A stretch of 64,000 nt of DNA. Source: Streptococcaceae bacterium. GTDB taxonomy: Bacteria > Bacillota > Bacilli > Lactobacillales > Streptococcaceae. Positions 56,517-64,000 of this stretch are shown piece after piece; the first letter of the stretch is position 1, and every line of letters begins with the position of its first letter. The stretch covers positions 186,001-250,000 of the forward strand of contig CABIZZ010000001.1 in NCBI GenBank assembly GCA_902363395.1, given 5' to 3'. Under the pieces are notes generated by a model. It did not search any database, was not told the origin of the DNA, and worked only from the letters and a program-made list of their open reading frames with translations. The position numbers and the translations under genes were made by a program.

Positions 56517-57212
56517 ATGAAATTTATAAAGACAAAGGCCAAGCTCTTTTATCCACTTTTACTACTGGTTTTCTATATCTTGGTTCGGCCACAATTTCGC
56601 GAGTTGGCCCAATTAGTCAGCAACCAAGTCGGCCAAGCCCTTAGCTATTTTTGGACCCTTCTCTTTTTAGAGGCAGGTTATTTGATGCTTGTTTTTTCAT
56701 TGGTAAAGAAGTATAGTCCACGTACGGTCTTTCAGTGGGCGAAGAAGAAACAATTCCTTCCCGCTATCTACGCAACTATATTCTCCAGCTGTGCCATCTA
56801 CTGGCTGGACTATTTTCTCAGTGGGTTCACCAAAGGACGTCAAGCTATTTATCACTCTTTTCCGGTAACCTTGGAAGCCTTAGGCTCTCTCATCCTTTTT
56901 GTCCTAGTGGTCATCATCCGACCGATGACCGTGGAATTGATCTTTCGTGGAGCACTCGTTCAAGCCTATTTTAAAAAATGGCCCTTCTATGCAAGTGTAT
57001 GGGCGCCAGCTCTTATCTATAGTGGACTTCAATTACTTCACCATCCTTTTACTGTTTTGAGTTTTTTGATCTATACCATCCCCGCCCTGATGTTTGGATT
57101 ATTGAATGAAAAGACGGGCTCCTTGTATTATCCTATCCTTGCTCATATCGGGCTGAACTTCATTTATAGCTTACCCATCATCTTATCAACCATCCAGCAT
57201 CACTTCTCCTAG
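56517..57212 (+). CDS. CPBP (CAAX/Abi) family membrane protein with altered motif
   Basis: 231 residues, about 7 TM helices. The family's first motif EExxxR reads VELIFRG, so the first Glu, thought to be the catalytic base, is Val; LQLLHHP supplies the second-motif His and LAHIGLN the third. Intact members are intramembrane proteases linked to CAAX processing or bacteriocin self-immunity. The Val suggests loss or change of activity. Start ATG after GAAAGGAATGT. Single gene upstream of rnpA. Confidence 0.75.
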   Translation: MKFIKTKAKLFYPLLLLVFYILVRPQFRELAQLVSNQVGQALSYFWTLLFLEAGYLMLVFSLVKKYSPRTVFQWAKKKQFLPAIYATIFSSCAIYWLDYFLSGFTKGRQAIYHSFPVTLEALGSLILFVLVVIIRPMTVELIFRGALVQAYFKKWPFYASVWAPALIYSGLQLLHHPFTVLSFLIYTIPALMFGLLNEKTGSLYYPILAHIGLNFIYSLPIILSTIQHHFS

Positions 57213-57241
57213 TCGTTTTGACGGCACTGGAGGAGGCTTCA

Positions 57242-57273
57242 AACCAAGGGCCAGAAGGTCGTTGGTTTTTTTT
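57242..57273 (+). terminator. Terminator before rnpA
   Basis: AACCAAGGGCC / GGTCGTTGGTT followed by T run; its 3' arm overlaps the rnpA -35. Confidence 0.75.
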
Positions 57274-57289
57274 GAAATTATGGTATAAT
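57262..57289 (+). promoter_or_regulatory. Promoter of rnpA-yidC-jag
   Basis: TTGGTT (57262-57267), 16-base spacer, TGgTATAAT (-10 at 57284-57289). Confidence 0.65.
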
Positions 57290-57318
57290 AGAATAAATTT
57301 AAAAGAGGGAGTGGGAGT

Positions 57319-57660
57319 TTGAGAAAAAGCTATCGTGTCAAGCGAGAAAAAGATTTCAATGCCATTTTTAAAAGCGGCAATAATTGTGCAAATAGAAAAT
57401 TTGTCATCTACCGTTTGCCACAAGAGCAGCCCCATTTCCGTGTCGGCTTATCCGTGAGTAAAAAACTAGGAAATGCTGTGACACGCAACCGAATCAAGCG
57501 CTTGATTCGTCATGTTTTAATGAAGCACCAGGATCATCTTGTAGCAGATGATTTTGTTGTGATTGCTCGAAAGGGAGTTGAAGAACTGGATTTTGATCAG
57601 GTCGAAAAAAATCTAGTCCATGTATTAAAATTAGCGCAAGTCTATCGTCAGGAAAGGTAA
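57319..57660 (+). CDS. rnpA: Ribonuclease P protein component
   Basis: 113 residues, basic. Binds RNase P RNA and helps recognise the 5' leader of pre-t[18 protein letters not shown] and [11 protein letters not shown] form the conserved RNR helix, and [18 protein letters not shown] is the usual N-terminus. Start is TTG, 7 bases after GAGGGAG. Four bases separate the stop from yidC. The rpmH gene, often just upstream of rnpA in bacteria, is here about 3 kb downstream. Confidence 0.95.
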   Translation: MRKSYRVKREKDFNAIFKSGNNCANRKFVIYRLPQEQPHFRVGLSVSKKLGNAVTRNRIKRLIRHVLMKHQDHLVADDFVVIARKGVEELDFDQVEKNLVHVLKLAQVYRQER

Positions 57661-57664
57661 TTAC

Positions 57665-58480
57665 GTGAAAAAGAAACTAAAAGTAGCTAGCTTACTCGGA
57701 GGAGCCCTCCTATTATTAACAGCCTGTGGAACGTCTGAAGTGACTTCCCAATCATCAGGAGTTTGGGAAAAATTCGTTTACTTCTTTGCAGAAGTCATTC
57801 GTTTCCTTTCTATCGGAGGAAACATCGGAGTCGGGATTATCCTCTTCACTCTCTTGATTCGGACCATTCTCTTGCCAGTTTTCCAATACCAAATGACCTC
57901 CTCGCGCAAAATGCAGGAGATTCAGCCACTTGTAAAAGAAATCCAGGCTAAGTATCCTGGGAAGGATTTGGAAAGCCGCACTCGCATGTCAGAAGAAATG
58001 CGGGCCCTCTACAAAGAAAAAGGTGTCAAGACTTCCTCTGCCTTCTTGCCATTGCTTGTACAAATGCCAGTCTTGATGGCCTTGTTCCAAGCCTTGAGTC
58101 GGGTTGAATTCCTAAAAGTCGGTCATTTTCTTTGGTTGGATATGAGCGCAACAGACCCAACCTTTATTTTGCCAGTTTTGGCAGCCGTCTTCACCTTCTT
58201 TAGTACCTGGTTGAGCAACAAAGCCATGCCAGAAAAAAATGGTGGAATGACAGCCATGATGTATGCGATGCCCGTGATGATTTTCTTCTTCGCTATGTAC
58301 TCAGCCAGCGGGGTTGCTCTCTACTGGGTAGTTTCCAATGCTTACCAAGTTGGGCAAACTTACCTGTTGAACAATCCATTTAAGATTATTGCGGCGCGTG
58401 AAGCAGAGCAACAGGCAATCAAAGATCTAGAAAAACAAAAACGACGTGCATTTAACAAAGCACAGAAAAAGAAAAACTAA
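57665..58480 (+). CDS. yidC: Membrane protein insertase YidC (lipoprotein form)
   Basis: 271 residues. Lipoprotein signal with lipobox LLTAC (Cys 21 region), then five TM helices. [20 protein letters not shown] and [19 protein letters not shown] carry the conserved hydrophilic-groove Arg, and [20 protein letters not shown] is a YidC/OxaA signature. It inserts proteins into the cytoplasmic membrane with or without SecYEG. GTG start. Streptococci usually carry a second yidC elsewhere. Co-transcribed with rnpA and jag, an arrangement conserved in Firmicutes. Confidence 0.94.
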   Translation: MKKKLKVASLLGGALLLLTACGTSEVTSQSSGVWEKFVYFFAEVIRFLSIGGNIGVGIILFTLLIRTILLPVFQYQMTSSRKMQEIQPLVKEIQAKYPGKDLESRTRMSEEMRALYKEKGVKTSSAFLPLLVQMPVLMALFQALSRVEFLKVGHFLWLDMSATDPTFILPVLAAVFTFFSTWLSNKAMPEKNGGMTAMMYAMPVMIFFFAMYSASGVALYWVVSNAYQVGQTYLLNNPFKIIAAREAEQQAIKDLEKQKRRAFNKAQKKKN

Positions 58481-58495
58481 GAAGGAGTTTGACAG

Positions 58496-59440
58496 ATGGT
58501 CCAATATAAAGGAGTCAATGTTGAAGAAGCCATTCAAAATGGTTTGAAAGAATTAGATATCCCGCGCATGAAAGCACATATTACTGTCGTTTCTCGTGAA
58601 AAGAAAGGGTTCCTCGGTCTCTTTGGTAAGAAGCCAGCTGTGGTAGACATCGAACCAATTGCAGAAACTACAGTGACAAAAGCCAATCAACAAGCTGTTA
58701 AGGGAGTTCCTGAGGAAATTAATGCTCAAAACGAACCTGTCAAGAGTGTCAGTGAAGAGACTGTTGATTTGGGGCGTGTGGTAGCAGCGATTAAAAAAGT
58801 TGAAGAAGAAGGCCAAGAAGTTTCGGAAGAAGTGAAGGCTGAGATTCTCAAACATGAGAAGGCTCCTGAAACCATTCTTGAAGAACAGGGTCATGGAGAG
58901 ATTCTCGATTCAAGTCTTAACGAAGCTGAGTCACGCCAAACGTCTGATTTTGCTGGCTTGGGCATTGAAGTAGAAGAAAGCTATGACATTGAAAAGGTTG
59001 TCTCTGATGTCACTTCCTATGTTCAAACTGTTATTGATGAAATGGATGTCGAAGCTAGCATCTCAAGCAGCTACAACCGTCGCACTATCAATATGCAGAT
59101 TGATACCAATGAGCCAGGTCGTGTCATTGGCTACCACGGGAAAGTTCTCAAGGCCCTTCAATTGTTGGCACAGAACTACCTTTACAATCAGTATTCTAAG
59201 AATTTCTACATTGCGATCAACGTTAATGATTATGTTGAACACCGTGCAGAAGTCCTTCAAAGCTACGCGCAAAAATTGGCAAGTCGTGCTCTAGAAGAAG
59301 GTCGAGCGCAACATACAGACCCAATGTCTAATAGCGAACGCAAGATTATCCACCGCATCGTATCGAAAATGGATGGAGTCACCAGCTATTCTGAAGGAGA
59401 AGAACCAAATCGTTACGTTGTCGTCGATATTGAAGGTTAA
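58496..59440 (+). CDS. jag: RNA-binding protein Jag (KhpB/EloR)
   Basis: 314 residues. Jag-N domain (about 3-52, with KKGFLGLFGKKPA), an acidic Glu/Val-rich linker (about 60-155), KH domain (about 165-240; TNEPGRVIGYHGKVLKALQ) and R3H domain (about 245-312; SNSERKIIHRIVS). In pneumococcus this protein with KhpA controls cell elongation downstream of StkP. Starts at ATG after GAAGGAG, 15 bases after yidC. Confidence 0.94.
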   Translation: MVQYKGVNVEEAIQNGLKELDIPRMKAHITVVSREKKGFLGLFGKKPAVVDIEPIAETTVTKANQQAVKGVPEEINAQNEPVKSVSEETVDLGRVVAAIKKVEEEGQEVSEEVKAEILKHEKAPETILEEQGHGEILDSSLNEAESRQTSDFAGLGIEVEESYDIEKVVSDVTSYVQTVIDEMDVEASISSSYNRRTINMQIDTNEPGRVIGYHGKVLKALQLLAQNYLYNQYSKNFYIAINVNDYVEHRAEVLQSYAQKLASRALEEGRAQHTDPMSNSERKIIHRIVSKMDGVTSYSEGEEPNRYVVVDIEG

Positions 59441-59470
59441 TCTGCCGTCTAAAAAGGAAAATTTCAAAAG

Positions 59471-59504
59471 GGAGAGAGGGGTGTAAGCTTGCTCTTTCCT
59501 TTTC
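59471..59504 (+). terminator. Terminator after jag
   Basis: GGAGAGAG / CTCTTTCC with an internal loop, then TTTTCT. Confidence 0.6.
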
Positions 59505-59526
59505 TATTTGGGAAAGGAAGACCAAA

Positions 59527-60147
59527 ATGTATAGTAAGATGAGAGACTTTTTGAATTGTCAGGGGATCAAGTACCTAGCCCCTGCTAAAGCTGGTGAGGA
59601 TGCAGAGCGAATGGTAGAGTATCGCAAGTTAGGGCAAGAAGCTCGCAAGGAATTTACCCACTTGGTCAGTGAATTTCAGAAGCTCTTTCCGCATTTAAAA
59701 CAAGACCGGACCAGTCAGTGGATGAATCAAGCTCAAATTCTTCGCCCTCATTTTTGGGCCTATCTCCAAGGAGAGGGAGAGATCCAGGATCCGATGTTTG
59801 CCTTGCGACTTTATGGTGATGCGAAGGACTTTGGTGTGTCCCTGGAAGTAAGTTTTATCGAACGCAAGAAGGATGAGGAGAGTCTACAAAAGCAGAACCG
59901 CGTTTTAACTCTTCCGGTTTCTTCGCCAGTCTATTATTTCGCCCAAATAGAAGGTGTCAGTAAACGATTCCAAGGGACAGAAGCCAATCGCCTGAAACTT
60001 CTCAAAGGTGTGGAAGCTGGCCAGGTCCGAAAGGTCTTGGTAAAAGTCGATGTGAATCTATCGCAAGCGACGAGTCGAGATGCCATTCTTGAGGAATTAA
60101 AAAAAGGAATGGCTAGCTTGCTTCCTTACTATGAAGCGACTCGTTAA
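59527..60147 (+). CDS. Unknown soluble protein between jag and rpmH
   Basis: 206 residues, no signal peptide or TM segment. Reads like a single alpha/beta domain; features are QWMNQAQILRPHFWAYLQGEG, FALRLYGDAKDFGVSLEVSFIERKKDEES and PVYYFAQIEGVSKRF, with a C-terminal VRKVLVKVDVNLSQ strand pair. It looks similar to hypothetical proteins linked with HI_0420-like folds, but I cannot name a family. ATG start after GGAAAGGAAG, 87 bases after jag. Probably its own small unit. Confidence 0.75.
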   Translation: MYSKMRDFLNCQGIKYLAPAKAGEDAERMVEYRKLGQEARKEFTHLVSEFQKLFPHLKQDRTSQWMNQAQILRPHFWAYLQGEGEIQDPMFALRLYGDAKDFGVSLEVSFIERKKDEESLQKQNRVLTLPVSSPVYYFAQIEGVSKRFQGTEANRLKLLKGVEAGQVRKVLVKVDVNLSQATSRDAILEELKKGMASLLPYYEATR

Positions 60148-60214
60148 AGGATAGAAGGAGATACCCAATAAAAGCGGTATCATTGAACCTGACCCAACAA
60201 ATTTTTCATAGCTA

Positions 60215-60243
60215 TTGACAAACAGGCGTGAATCAGATAGAAT
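60215..60243 (+). promoter_or_regulatory. Promoter of rpmH
   Basis: TTGACA (60215-60220), 17-base spacer, TAGAAT (60238-60243), 75 bases before the start. Confidence 0.8.
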
Positions 60244-60317
60244 AGTAAAGTATGTTTAGTAACTGATCACATTATAGCCGGCTAAACGAATACAAAATCT
60301 ATGAGGAGGTATTCATC

Positions 60318-60452
60318 GTGAAACGTACTTATCAACCAAGTAAACTTCGTCGTGCGCGCAAACATGGTTTCCGTCACCGTATGGCAACTAAAAACGGTCG
60401 TCGCGTATTGGCAGCTCGTCGTCGTAAAGGACGCAAAGTTTTGGCTGCGTAA
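60318..60452 (+). CDS. rpmH: 50S ribosomal protein L34
   Basis: 44 residues, very basic, complete: [18 protein letters not shown] at the start and [11 protein letters not shown] at the end, the universal L34 pattern. GTG start preceded by GAGGAGGT. The protein sits in the large subunit near helix contacts of domain I. Own promoter and terminator, about 3 kb from rnpA. Confidence 0.97.
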   Translation: MKRTYQPSKLRRARKHGFRHRMATKNGRRVLAARRRKGRKVLAA

Positions 60453-60469
60453 TTCAGATAAAAAAACTA

Positions 60470-60505
60470 AAAACCAGTAGAAACTCGAGACTACTGGTTT
60501 TTGTT
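60470..60505 (+). terminator. Rho-independent terminator after rpmH
   Basis: AAACCAGTAG / CTACTGGTTT followed by TTGTTTT. Confidence 0.92.
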
Positions 60506-60534
60506 TTGCCAAAAGTGTATTCAGCTAGGCTTTC

Positions 60535-60543
60535 TGTTATAAT
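60535..60543 (+). promoter_or_regulatory. Extended -10 promoter of tatD-rnmV
   Basis: TGtTATAAT, 32 bases upstream of tatD; no strong -35. Confidence 0.6.
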
Positions 60544-60575
60544 AGAGTGAGAAAAAATCGAAGAAAAGGATCCAT

Positions 60576-61346
60576 ATGCAAATTTTTGATACCCATACTC
60601 ACCTCAACGTTGAAGAGTTTGCAGGGAGAGAAAAAGAGGAATTAGAACTAGCCAAAGAGCTGGGAGTCCATGCCCACAATGTTGTTGGCTTTGACAAACC
60701 AACCATCGAACGAGCAATAGCCTTGGCCGACCAGTATCCGGAAGTTTATCTCACACTTGGTTGGCATCCCACTGAGGCGGGCGACTATAGTCCTGAGGTA
60801 GAGGCTTACCTACTGGAACAGTTGAAACATCCTAAAGTCGTCGCCTTAGGAGAAATCGGTCTCGATTACCACTGGATGACGGCACCAAAAGACGTTCAAG
60901 AGAAGGTTTTTCGCCGTCAGATTCAACTGTCCAAGGACTTGGACTTGCCTTTTGTAGTGCATACGCGTGATGCTCTTGAAGATACCTATGCCATTATCAA
61001 GAGTGAAGGAGTGGGTCCGCGCGGTGGGATCATGCATTCTTTTTCAGGAAGCTTAGAGGAAGCCAAGAGCTTCATGGATCTGGGAATGATGATTTCCTTC
61101 TCAGGTGTAGTGACGTTTAAGAAGGCGACAGATGTCCAAGAAGCCGCAGCTGGCCTTCCGCTCGAAAAGATTTTGGTTGAGACAGATGCCCCTTATCTGG
61201 CACCAGTTCCTAAGCGGGGCCGGGAAAATAAAACAGCCTACACCCGCTATGTAGTGGATCATATTGCAACATTACGTGGCTTGACGACAGAGGAAGTAGC
61301 TCAAGCCACCTATGACAATGCGAGAAAGGTATTTGGCCTTGACTGA
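60576..61346 (+). CDS. TatD family metal-dependent hydrolase (DNase)
   Basis: 256 residues, TIM-barrel. FDTHTHLN gives the two N-terminal metal His, GEIGLDYHW the Glu, VVHTRDA and MHSFSG further His ligands, and ETDAPYLAPVPKRG the late Asp. TatD proteins are 3'-5' exonucleases for DNA/RNA, implicated in repair. Ribosome site AAAGGAT before ATG. The 3' end overlaps rnmV, and tatD-rnmV-ksgA is a conserved Gram-positive order. Confidence 0.92.
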   Translation: MQIFDTHTHLNVEEFAGREKEELELAKELGVHAHNVVGFDKPTIERAIALADQYPEVYLTLGWHPTEAGDYSPEVEAYLLEQLKHPKVVALGEIGLDYHWMTAPKDVQEKVFRRQIQLSKDLDLPFVVHTRDALEDTYAIIKSEGVGPRGGIMHSFSGSLEEAKSFMDLGMMISFSGVVTFKKATDVQEAAAGLPLEKILVETDAPYLAPVPKRGRENKTAYTRYVVDHIATLRGLTTEEVAQATYDNARKVFGLD

Positions 61347-61911
61347 GAAAAGAAAAATACCAGAAGTGATTGTTGTTGAAGGCAAGGACGATACGGCCAA
61401 TCTGAAACGCTATTATGAGGTGGATACTTATGAGACACGTGGATCCGCCATTAATCAGGATGACCTCGAACGAATTGCCATCTTGCAGAAGCTGCGTGGA
61501 GTTATTGTCTTTACGGATCCGGATTACAATGGGGAACGGATTCGTAAGATCATCATGCAAGAAATTCCGCAAGCCAAGCATGCCTTTTTAAATCGTGGCG
61601 AAGCAGTACCCAAATCTAAGACCAAGGGGCGTTCTCTTGGAGTGGAGCATGCCAGTTTTGAAGACTTAGAAAAAGCCCTAGCTGGACTGGTGGGCTCCTA
61701 TGAAGATGAGCATTTCTTTGATATTACCAAGTCAGATTTGATGCGACTCGGCCTACTGATGGGCAGTGACAGTCGCAAACGACGGGAATATCTAGGAGAA
61801 GCCTTGCGCATCGGCTACTGCAATGGCAAACAACTGCTCAAACGCTTGGAGTTGTTTGGGGTAACATTAGCGGAAGTTGAAACTGTGATAAAAGACATCG
61901 AAAGGCAATGA
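61339..61911 (+). CDS. rnmV: Ribonuclease M5
   Basis: 190 residues from TTG 61339, overlapping tatD by 8 bases, with AAAGG 9 bases upstream; an ATG at 61312 in the same frame has no ribosome site and adds residues not usual in the family. Toprim domain: EVIVVEGKDDTANLKRYY with the catalytic Glu, and IVFTDPDYNGERIR with the DxD. It matures 5S rRNA by double cleavage together with ribosomal protein L18. Followed two bases later by an unrelated gene. Confidence 0.92.
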   Translation: MTEKRKIPEVIVVEGKDDTANLKRYYEVDTYETRGSAINQDDLERIAILQKLRGVIVFTDPDYNGERIRKIIMQEIPQAKHAFLNRGEAVPKSKTKGRSLGVEHASFEDLEKALAGLVGSYEDEHFFDITKSDLMRLGLLMGSDSRKRREYLGEALRIGYCNGKQLLKRLELFGVTLAEVETVIKDIERQ

Positions 61912-61912
61912 G

Positions 61913-62773
61913 ATGGCAAATAGAAGCTATATTTATTTAAAAAATGGGAATGAAGCACGTATCTTAACGGAGGGTGCTTACATTGTTCCTTATTTTTGGC
62001 AATTGTTTTGGGATAAAAAAGATTTGCGAACGCCAATTCTTTTATGGAAAAAATTCGAAATCTTACTTCCTATAGAAAAATTCCATAAAAATGCCCTTAA
62101 AAATCGGTCCTTTTTAGAAAAGAATGTCCCACAGACCTTGCAACTATATGACGATTTTGTTCGCTATATTCTTGCAAATGTCAAGGATGGTGACATGCTA
62201 GGATTTGATATTTTAGAAGTTGCTTATATGGACGGGTTGTTTACAGCTTCTCGTAAGCTATTAAAAAATAACCAAGCAATTCAGGAAAATCAACCCCAAA
62301 AATTGGATTTTTCTTTAACAGCTACGAACTTAATCGCGCTTGCCATGGGATTTCCTGATTATTATGCCTCAGACTTGTTACCGAAAGACAATATTCTAGA
62401 CTCTGTTGCTTACCAAGATGAGTTGAAGAAAATGCAGCGCAAAGAAGATAGACAAGTGCAAGACCAAGAAGAGCAAAATTACCTTTTAGAGGAAGAGCGA
62501 GTTCAACTTCAAGAGGAAGAACAAGTCCAAGAAGACGATCAAGTACAAGACCAAGAAGAAGAGCAGGTTCAAGAAGACAATCAAGTACAAGTCTACGCAG
62601 ACGAGCAGACGCAAGTTCAAGAAAAACAGCAGGTACAAGTTCAAGAAAATCATCAAATGCTTGATGAGACTAGGGTCGATGCAAAAGAGAACAAACGAGG
62701 CAATGGTGTCATATACTTGCTTTTATTGGTGCTAGTAATCCGGTTGATTTTTTATATGTCGGCTAAGAAATAG
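61913..62773 (+). CDS. Unknown tail-anchored protein with VQ-rich acidic region
   Basis: 286 residues. Residues 1-165 are a soluble domain of unknown family (YIYLKNGNEARILTEGAY, VPYFWQLFWDKKDLRTP); residues about 175-255 are almost only Gln, Val, Glu and Asp in repeats such as VQDQEEEQVQEDNQVQ, probably a long charged helix or coiled coil; a TM helix (VIYLLLLVLVIRLIFYM) ends the protein with SAKK. No signal peptide, so it should be C-tail anchored with the body in the cytoplasm. A/T-richer than its neighbours and wedged between rnmV and ksgA, two bases and 12 bases away: looks like a late insertion. No function assigned. Confidence 0.7.
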   Translation: MANRSYIYLKNGNEARILTEGAYIVPYFWQLFWDKKDLRTPILLWKKFEILLPIEKFHKNALKNRSFLEKNVPQTLQLYDDFVRYILANVKDGDMLGFDILEVAYMDGLFTASRKLLKNNQAIQENQPQKLDFSLTATNLIALAMGFPDYYASDLLPKDNILDSVAYQDELKKMQRKEDRQVQDQEEQNYLLEEERVQLQEEEQVQEDDQVQDQEEEQVQEDNQVQVYADEQTQVQEKQQVQVQENHQMLDETRVDAKENKRGNGVIYLLLLVLVIRLIFYMSAKK

Positions 62774-62785
62774 AAAAGAGAAAAT

Positions 62786-63661
62786 ATGAGAATTGCAGAT
62801 TATAGCGTGACCAAGGCAGTGCTGGAGCGTCACGGATTTACCTTTAAAAAATCCTTCGGTCAAAACTTCTTGACTGATACCAACATCCTTCAAAAGATTG
62901 TGGATACGGCTGAGATTGATAAGCAAGTCAATGTCATCGAAATCGGTCCCGGAATTGGAGCTCTCACTGAGTTTTTGGCGGAAAATGCCGCAGAAGTCAT
63001 GGCCTTTGAGATTGATGACCGCTTGGTTCCCATTTTGGCGGATACCTTGCGTGATTTTGACAATGTCACGGTTGTCAACCAAGACATCCTCAAGGTGGAT
63101 CTCAACCAATACATCGCAGAGTTCAAAAATCCAGAGCTTCCGATTAAGGTAGTGGCCAACCTTCCTTACTACATCACGACTCCGATTCTCATGTACTTGA
63201 TCGAATCCAAGATTCCTTTCCAAGAATTTGTGGTCATGATGCAAAAAGAGGTGGCAGACCGCATCTCAGCTGAGCCCAACACCAAGGCTTATGGTTCGTT
63301 ATCCATTGCAGTCCAATACTATATGACTGCTAAGGTAGCCTTTATCGTGCCCCGCACCGTCTTTGTGCCAGCACCAAATGTCGATTCTGCCATCCTCAAG
63401 ATGGTGCGTCGCCCAGAACCAGCAGTGGCAGTCAAGGATGAAGATTTCTTCTTCTCTGTCAGCAAGGCTAGCTTTGTCCACCGTCGCAAAACGCTTTGGA
63501 ACAACTTGACCAGTCGCTTTGGTAAGACCGAAGAAATCAAAGCCAAACTGGAAGCTGGGATCCAAGCAGCCGGTTTGCAACCATCTGTACGAGGAGAAGC
63601 ACTTAGCTTAGAAGATTTCGCCCGCTTGGCAGACGGTCTTCTAGAAGCAGGAATAAAATAA
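62786..63661 (+). CDS. ksgA: 16S rRNA (adenine1518/1519-N6)-dimethyltransferase
   Basis: 291 residues. SAM-binding [13 protein letters not shown], acidic EIDDRLV, NQDIL and catalytic [10 protein letters not shown] are the KsgA/RsmA motifs; FGQNFLTD near the N-terminus is also diagnostic. Dimethylates two adjacent adenines in helix 45 of 16S rRNA late in small-subunit assembly. Loss gives kasugamycin resistance. ATG start 12 bases after the tail-anchored gene, with AAAAGAG upstream. Confidence 0.96.
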   Translation: MRIADYSVTKAVLERHGFTFKKSFGQNFLTDTNILQKIVDTAEIDKQVNVIEIGPGIGALTEFLAENAAEVMAFEIDDRLVPILADTLRDFDNVTVVNQDILKVDLNQYIAEFKNPELPIKVVANLPYYITTPILMYLIESKIPFQEFVVMMQKEVADRISAEPNTKAYGSLSIAVQYYMTAKVAFIVPRTVFVPAPNVDSAILKMVRRPEPAVAVKDEDFFFSVSKASFVHRRKTLWNNLTSRFGKTEEIKAKLEAGIQAAGLQPSVRGEALSLEDFARLADGLLEAGIK

Positions 63662-63667
63662 CAGAAA

Positions 63668-63698
63668 AGACATGAGTTTCATAGCTCATGTCTTGTTT
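63668..63698. terminator. Bidirectional terminator between ksgA and the tRNA genes
   Basis: AGACATGAG / CTCATGTCT, T-rich on the + side (TTGTTTGTT); it lies at the 3' end of both the + strand ksgA and the - strand tRNA pair. Confidence 0.75.
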
Positions 63699-63707
63699 GT
63701 TGTAGAA

Positions 63708-63795
63708 GGAAAGGACGGGATTTGAACCCGCGCGTGAAGAAAATCCACTTGCCGGATTTCGAGTCCGGTGCCGTACCGAGCTGGGCCACCTTTCC
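63708..63795 (-). tRNA. tRNA-Ser (CGA)
   Basis: 88 nt on the minus strand. Acceptor GGAAAGG/CCTTTCC, D arm with CAGCTCGGTA, anticodon loop CTCGAAA between CCGGA and TCCGG, long variable arm with a GTGGATT..CTTCAC stem (class II) and GGTTCAAATCC T arm. CCA is not encoded. Reads UCG codons, and serine codons are unusually abundant in the two large glycoprotein genes nearby. Confidence 0.93.
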
Positions 63796-63799
63796 AAGA

Positions 63800-63882
63800 T
63801 GCGGAGAAAGGGATTTGAACCCTCACGCCCGAAGGGGCACATGCGCCTGAAGCATGCGTGTCTGCCGTTCCACCACCTCCGC
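63800..63882 (-). tRNA. tRNA-Leu (CAG)
   Basis: 83 nt on the minus strand, upstream (5') of the Ser gene. Acceptor GCGGAGG/CTTCTCCGC-type pairing with discriminator A, anticodon loop TTCAGGC between CATGC and GCATG, long variable arm TGCCCCTTCGGGCG. GGTTCAAATCC T arm present. CCA is not encoded. Confidence 0.93.
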
Positions 63883-63890
63883 ATAGTTCT

Positions 63891-63918
63891 ATTATACTCT
63901 TTTTAAAAGAAATGCCAA
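63891..63918 (-). promoter_or_regulatory. Promoter of the tRNA-Leu/tRNA-Ser unit
   Basis: On the minus strand TTGGCA (63918-63913), 16-base spacer, TATAAT (63896-63891), ending 8 bases before the tRNA-Leu 5' end. Confidence 0.75.
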
Positions 63919-63964
63919 GAAAAAATAGCATGTTTCTTTTTATCGAACCTATAGAGGAAACAGA

Positions 63965-63998
63965 AAAAGGCTGGGAAAATCCAGCCTTTTCTTTTTTT
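63965..63998. terminator. Terminator hairpin at the window's right edge
   Basis: AAAAGGCTGG / CCAGCCTTTT, 6-base loop, T runs on both sides. Probably ends a gene reading leftward from outside the window. Confidence 0.75.
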
Positions 63999-64000
63999 AT

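Noticed and set aside
61312-61338. ATG start for rnmV at 61312
   Set aside because: No ribosome site, and the added residues are not typical of RNase M5; TTG 61339 fits better.

Overview
The window looks like a viridans Streptococcus of the mitis/sanguinis/parasanguinis neighbourhood. The support is an accessory Sec (SecA2/SecY2) island with KxYKxGKxW serine-rich repeat adhesins, a YSIRK-type adhesin, a dut-radA-carbonic anhydrase block preceded by a ComX box, a CiaR-controlled csRNA gene, and rnpA-yidC-jag, tatD-rnmV-ksgA and rnjB-estA-gltX blocks of streptococcal type. The species cannot be fixed from the sequence alone.

Layout. 1-2129: 3' part of an LPXTG protein with four exact-length 360-bp SpaA-type repeats. 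2287-8050: class I amidotransferase-like peptidase, csRNA, dut, duplicated histidine phosphatase genes with a broken radA start and a cysteine-hydrolase remnant between them, radA (apparently without an AUG/GUG/UUG start for its zinc finger), an AIM24-family protein, a three-hairpin intergenic repeat and a beta-carbonic anhydrase. 8230-16006: DUF2079 membrane protein, a Thr-rich LPXTG adhesin, and a CsbB-like glycosyltransferase plus YfhO pair that probably decorates a cell-envelope polymer. 16293-25937: a 3214-residue YSIRK/LPXTG adhesin with a 981-bp tandem repeat that alternates a pilin-type and an antigen I/II C2-type domain. 26106-27727: ABC permease and ATPase with no adjacent binding protein. 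27790-28207: a promoter-to-terminator unit with no credible ORF and much base pairing, a candidate structured RNA. 28230-33080: small unknown protein, RNase J2, tributyrin-type esterase, GltX.

33243-54613 is the surface glycoprotein island. Two serine-rich repeat proteins (1221 and 2227 residues), each with its own promoter and terminator, are followed by secY2-asp1-asp2-asp3-secA2-gtfA-gtfB-asp4-asp5. GtfA/GtfB add O-GlcNAc to the serine repeats, Asp2 with Asp1/Asp3 modifies and escorts the substrate, and SecA2/SecY2/Asp4/Asp5 export it. The second glycoprotein lacks a recognisable LPXTG motif, and its non-repeat domain is visibly related to the N-terminal domain of the 3214-residue adhesin.

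54798-64000 is mostly housekeeping: an AhpD-like protein, a TDT-family transporter, a CPBP membrane protein with an altered motif, rnpA-yidC-jag, an unknown gene, rpmH, tatD-rnmV, a VQ-rich tail-anchored unknown, ksgA, and two minus-strand tRNA genes (Ser-CGA, Leu-CAG). No transposase, prophage or CRISPR array was seen.
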